Part shown: in pieces, positions 6,029-7,279 of the stretch
Layout: each line of letters starts with the position of its first letter
Numbering within the stretch: position 1 is the stretch's first letter
Assembly (NCBI GenBank): GCA_023409695.1
Contig: JAEYQZ010000227.1
Location: forward strand, 1-7,279
Reading direction: 5' to 3'
DNA from: Methanobacteriota archaeon
GTDB taxonomy: Archaea > Methanobacteriota > Methanobacteria > Methanobacteriales > Methanobacteriaceae
DNA: 7,279 nucleotides
The notes under the pieces: generated by a model
What the model was told of the DNA's origin: nothing
The model's input: only the letters and a program-made list of their open reading frames with translations
The model's database searches: none
Program-made: the position numbers and the translations under genes

Positions 6029-6710
6029 TAAAAATATTATTGAGATTAAAGGCCTCAAAAAAAGCTACGATAAAGGCAAAATAACAGCCTTGAATGGAAT
6101 AGACCTTGAAATTAAAAAAGGAGAATTTGTTTCCATTATAGGGCCTTCAGGTTCAGGTAAATCAACACTCCTTAACATGATCGGGGCACTTGACACCGCT
6201 GGTGAAGGCAGTGTTGAAGTAGCAGGTATTGACCTGACTAAAACCAAAGACTTAAGTAAATTTAGATCACAGGAAATTGGTTTTGTGTTCCAGCTGCATA
6301 ACCTGATCCCAAACCTAACAGTGCTTGAAAATGTCCAGATTCCCATGATCGGTACCTCCATTTCAGGCAAAGATATGGAAAAAAGAGCTTTAGAACTTTT
6401 AAAATCAGTAGATCTTGAAGACAGGATCAATCAAAGGCCAACTAAACTATCAGGCGGTGAAAGGCAGCGTGTAGCTATAGCAAGGGCTTTGGTTAACAAT
6501 CCATCCATTATTCTGGCAGATGAACCAACAGGGGCTTTAGATTCTAAAACAGGAGATATCATTTTAGATCTTCTTAAAGATCTACATAAAAAGGAAAATG
6601 TAACCCTTGTTATGGTAACACATGAGCCTTACGTTGCCAATATGGCAGATAGGATCATAACAGTACGAGATGGTAAAATCCTAGAAGAAAAAGAAAATAA
6701 TATCCAATAA
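6021..6710 (+). CDS. ABC transporter ATP-binding protein, LolD/MacB type (cassette 2)
   Basis: Cytoplasmic ATPase (229 aa) for the permease just upstream. All motifs are intact: Walker A GPSGSGKST at 41-49, Q-loop Gln91, signature LSGGERQR at 143-150, Walker B IILADEPTG at 163-171 with Glu168, D-loop ALD at 172-174, and switch His201 in the usual VTHEP context. It aligns with the cassette 1 ATPase without gaps up to the last few residues. It is much more conserved than the permease pair, especially around the Q-loop that contacts the permease. The conserved contact surface raises the possibility that either ATPase could serve either permease, which is inference. The charged C-terminal tail (LEEKENNIQ) is the least conserved part. 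Confidence 0.95.
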   Translation: MSNKNIIEIKGLKKSYDKGKITALNGIDLEIKKGEFVSIIGPSGSGKSTLLNMIGALDTAGEGSVEVAGIDLTKTKDLSKFRSQEIGFVFQLHNLIPNLTVLENVQIPMIGTSISGKDMEKRALELLKSVDLEDRINQRPTKLSGGERQRVAIARALVNNPSIILADEPTGALDSKTGDIILDLLKDLHKKENVTLVMVTHEPYVANMADRIITVRDGKILEEKENNIQ

Positions 6711-6751
6711 CTTTACTTTAAAGAGTGGGTGGGAACATCTCCAATTAACCT

Positions 6752-6774
6752 CCAAAAATCCGTAGGATTTTTGG
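6752..6774. repeat. Perfect palindrome with 10-bp stem
   Basis: CCAAAAATCC pairs with GGATTTTTGG around a GTA loop. The AAAAATC/GATTTTT core is shared with the hairpin at 3039-3059, suggesting a family of short palindromes. Confidence 0.65.
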
Positions 6775-6779
6775 GTTCA

Positions 6780-6798
6780 GAAAATGCTGCGCATTTTC
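6780..6798. repeat. Perfect palindrome with 8-bp stem
   Basis: GAAAATGC pairs with GCATTTTC around a TGC loop. It follows the previous palindrome by 5 nt, inside element B. Confidence 0.6.
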
Positions 6799-6917
6799 CT
6801 CAACTCCTTTCTTCTTTATGGCGGGATACTCTTTAAAGATTAAAAATTACTGACACATAGTGGCTTTAAATCAAATGAAATACAACACAATATAAACATA
6901 TTTACAGTGGAGATAAA

Positions 6918-7279
6918 ATGGACTTAATAACACATTTCTTAGTACCTTACATCATTTTAACAGCTATTGGAAGTAAAAATAAACTTGCAGGAGCCTTTGG
7001 TGGTATTTCACTTGATTTTGACACTATTTTTATTACCTGGATTGGATTATTATCTCCCCAGCTTTTCATTTTTGCACACAGGGGAATTACGCACTCTTTT
7101 ATCTTTGCACTCGTAACATCTACCATCTTTTTGTATGTGTTATCCAGAAAGCAGATAAATGGATTTATCAGCAGTATCATAAGGCGCGATATATCCGTAG
7201 AATTTACAAAAACTACCATTACACTTGCATATTTTGGGGCACTTATTCATTTATTCCTCGATTTCTTAACAACAAAAGG
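6918..7279 (+). CDS. Membrane-bound metal-dependent hydrolase, YdjM/DUF457 type (3' end outside window)
   Basis: The first 120 codons of a gene cut by the window edge. The start MDLITHFLVPY, the acidic pair in SLDFD (residues 31-35), FAHRGITHSF (52-61) and LIHLFLDFLTT (109-119) are the His/Asp motifs of the YdjM/DUF457 family of predicted membrane metal-dependent hydrolases. Hydrophobic segments surround them, so the metal site would lie at the membrane face. The substrate of this family is not established, and some members are linked to membrane or phospholipid stress. ATG 6918 is preceded by GGAG (6909-6912) at a 5-nt spacing. A TATA-like word, CTTTAAAT, lies near 6863. The gene is separated from cassette 2 by element B and is probably its own transcription unit. 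Confidence 0.85.
   Translation, partial: MDLITHFLVPYIILTAIGSKNKLAGAFGGISLDFDTIFITWIGLLSPQLFIFAHRGITHSFIFALVTSTIFLYVLSRKQINGFISSIIRRDISVEFTKTTITLAYFGALIHLFLDFLTTK

Larger units (their letters stand above)
6716..6838 (+). other. Structured element B downstream of ATPase gene
   Basis: It begins 5 nt after the ATPase stop. CTTTAAAGAGT (6716-6726) pairs perfectly with ACTCTTTAAAG (6828-6838). Inside lie GGGTGGGAA plus CATCTCC (6727-6742), two strong hairpins (6752-6774 and 6780-6798), a pyrimidine-rich stretch, and GGCGGGA (6820-6826). GGTG-GGAA-CATC can form a small stem with a GNRA-type loop. Order and position match element A (1884-1929). It could be a 3' UTR structure, a processing signal, an independent small RNA or a small mobile repeat. 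Confidence 0.5.

Overview
The window most likely comes from a methanogenic archaeon of the Methanobacteriales, probably Methanobacterium or a close relative. The reasons are the AT-rich intergenic DNA with A/T-rich TATA-like boxes, Shine-Dalgarno (SD) sequences of the GGAGG type, a winged-helix regulator of a kind common in methanogens, and a secreted transglutaminase-fold protein with Trp/Tyr/Lys repeats suited to a pseudomurein-walled archaeon. This placement is inferred from style, not from a marker gene.

Layout. (1) 4-1879, + strand: a MacB/FtsX-type ABC permease and its LolD/MacB-type ATPase, overlapping by 8 nt. (2) 1880-2427: non-coding DNA with a small structured element just after the ATPase gene, then a candidate non-coding RNA (TATA-like box, three hairpins, oligo-T end). 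(3) 2428-3033, +: a two-gene operon of a winged-helix regulator and a small three-helix membrane protein, ending in a hairpin that starts at the stop codon. (4) 3234-4172, -: a secreted transglutaminase-like protein with signal peptide, Trp/Tyr/Lys repeats, Ser/Thr linker and Cys-His-Asp domain. Its frame appears to start at ATT rather than ATG. (5) 4173-4894: a 722-nt AT-rich divergent intergenic region with promoters at both ends. (6) 4895-6710, +: a second permease-ATPase cassette, clearly paralogous to the first, with the same 8-nt overlap and internal SD. (7) 6716-6838: a larger structured element at the same place relative to the ATPase gene as the first one. (8) 6918-7279, +: the first 120 codons of a YdjM/DUF457-type membrane metal-dependent hydrolase, cut by the window edge.

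How the parts may work together: each permease-ATPase pair should form one type VII (mechanotransmission) ABC complex, a dimer of permeases with a dimer of ATPases. The complex would act at the outer face of the membrane on peptides, lipids or envelope components. No membrane-fusion partner is present. The transglutaminase-like protein acts outside the cell, and the regulator plus small membrane protein look like a sensor pair. A shared envelope theme is an inference from content and proximity.

Points most worth a second look: the ATT start, a shared sequence/structure motif after both ATPase genes, the candidate RNA at 2073-2247, and the near-identical translational coupling junctions of the two cassettes.
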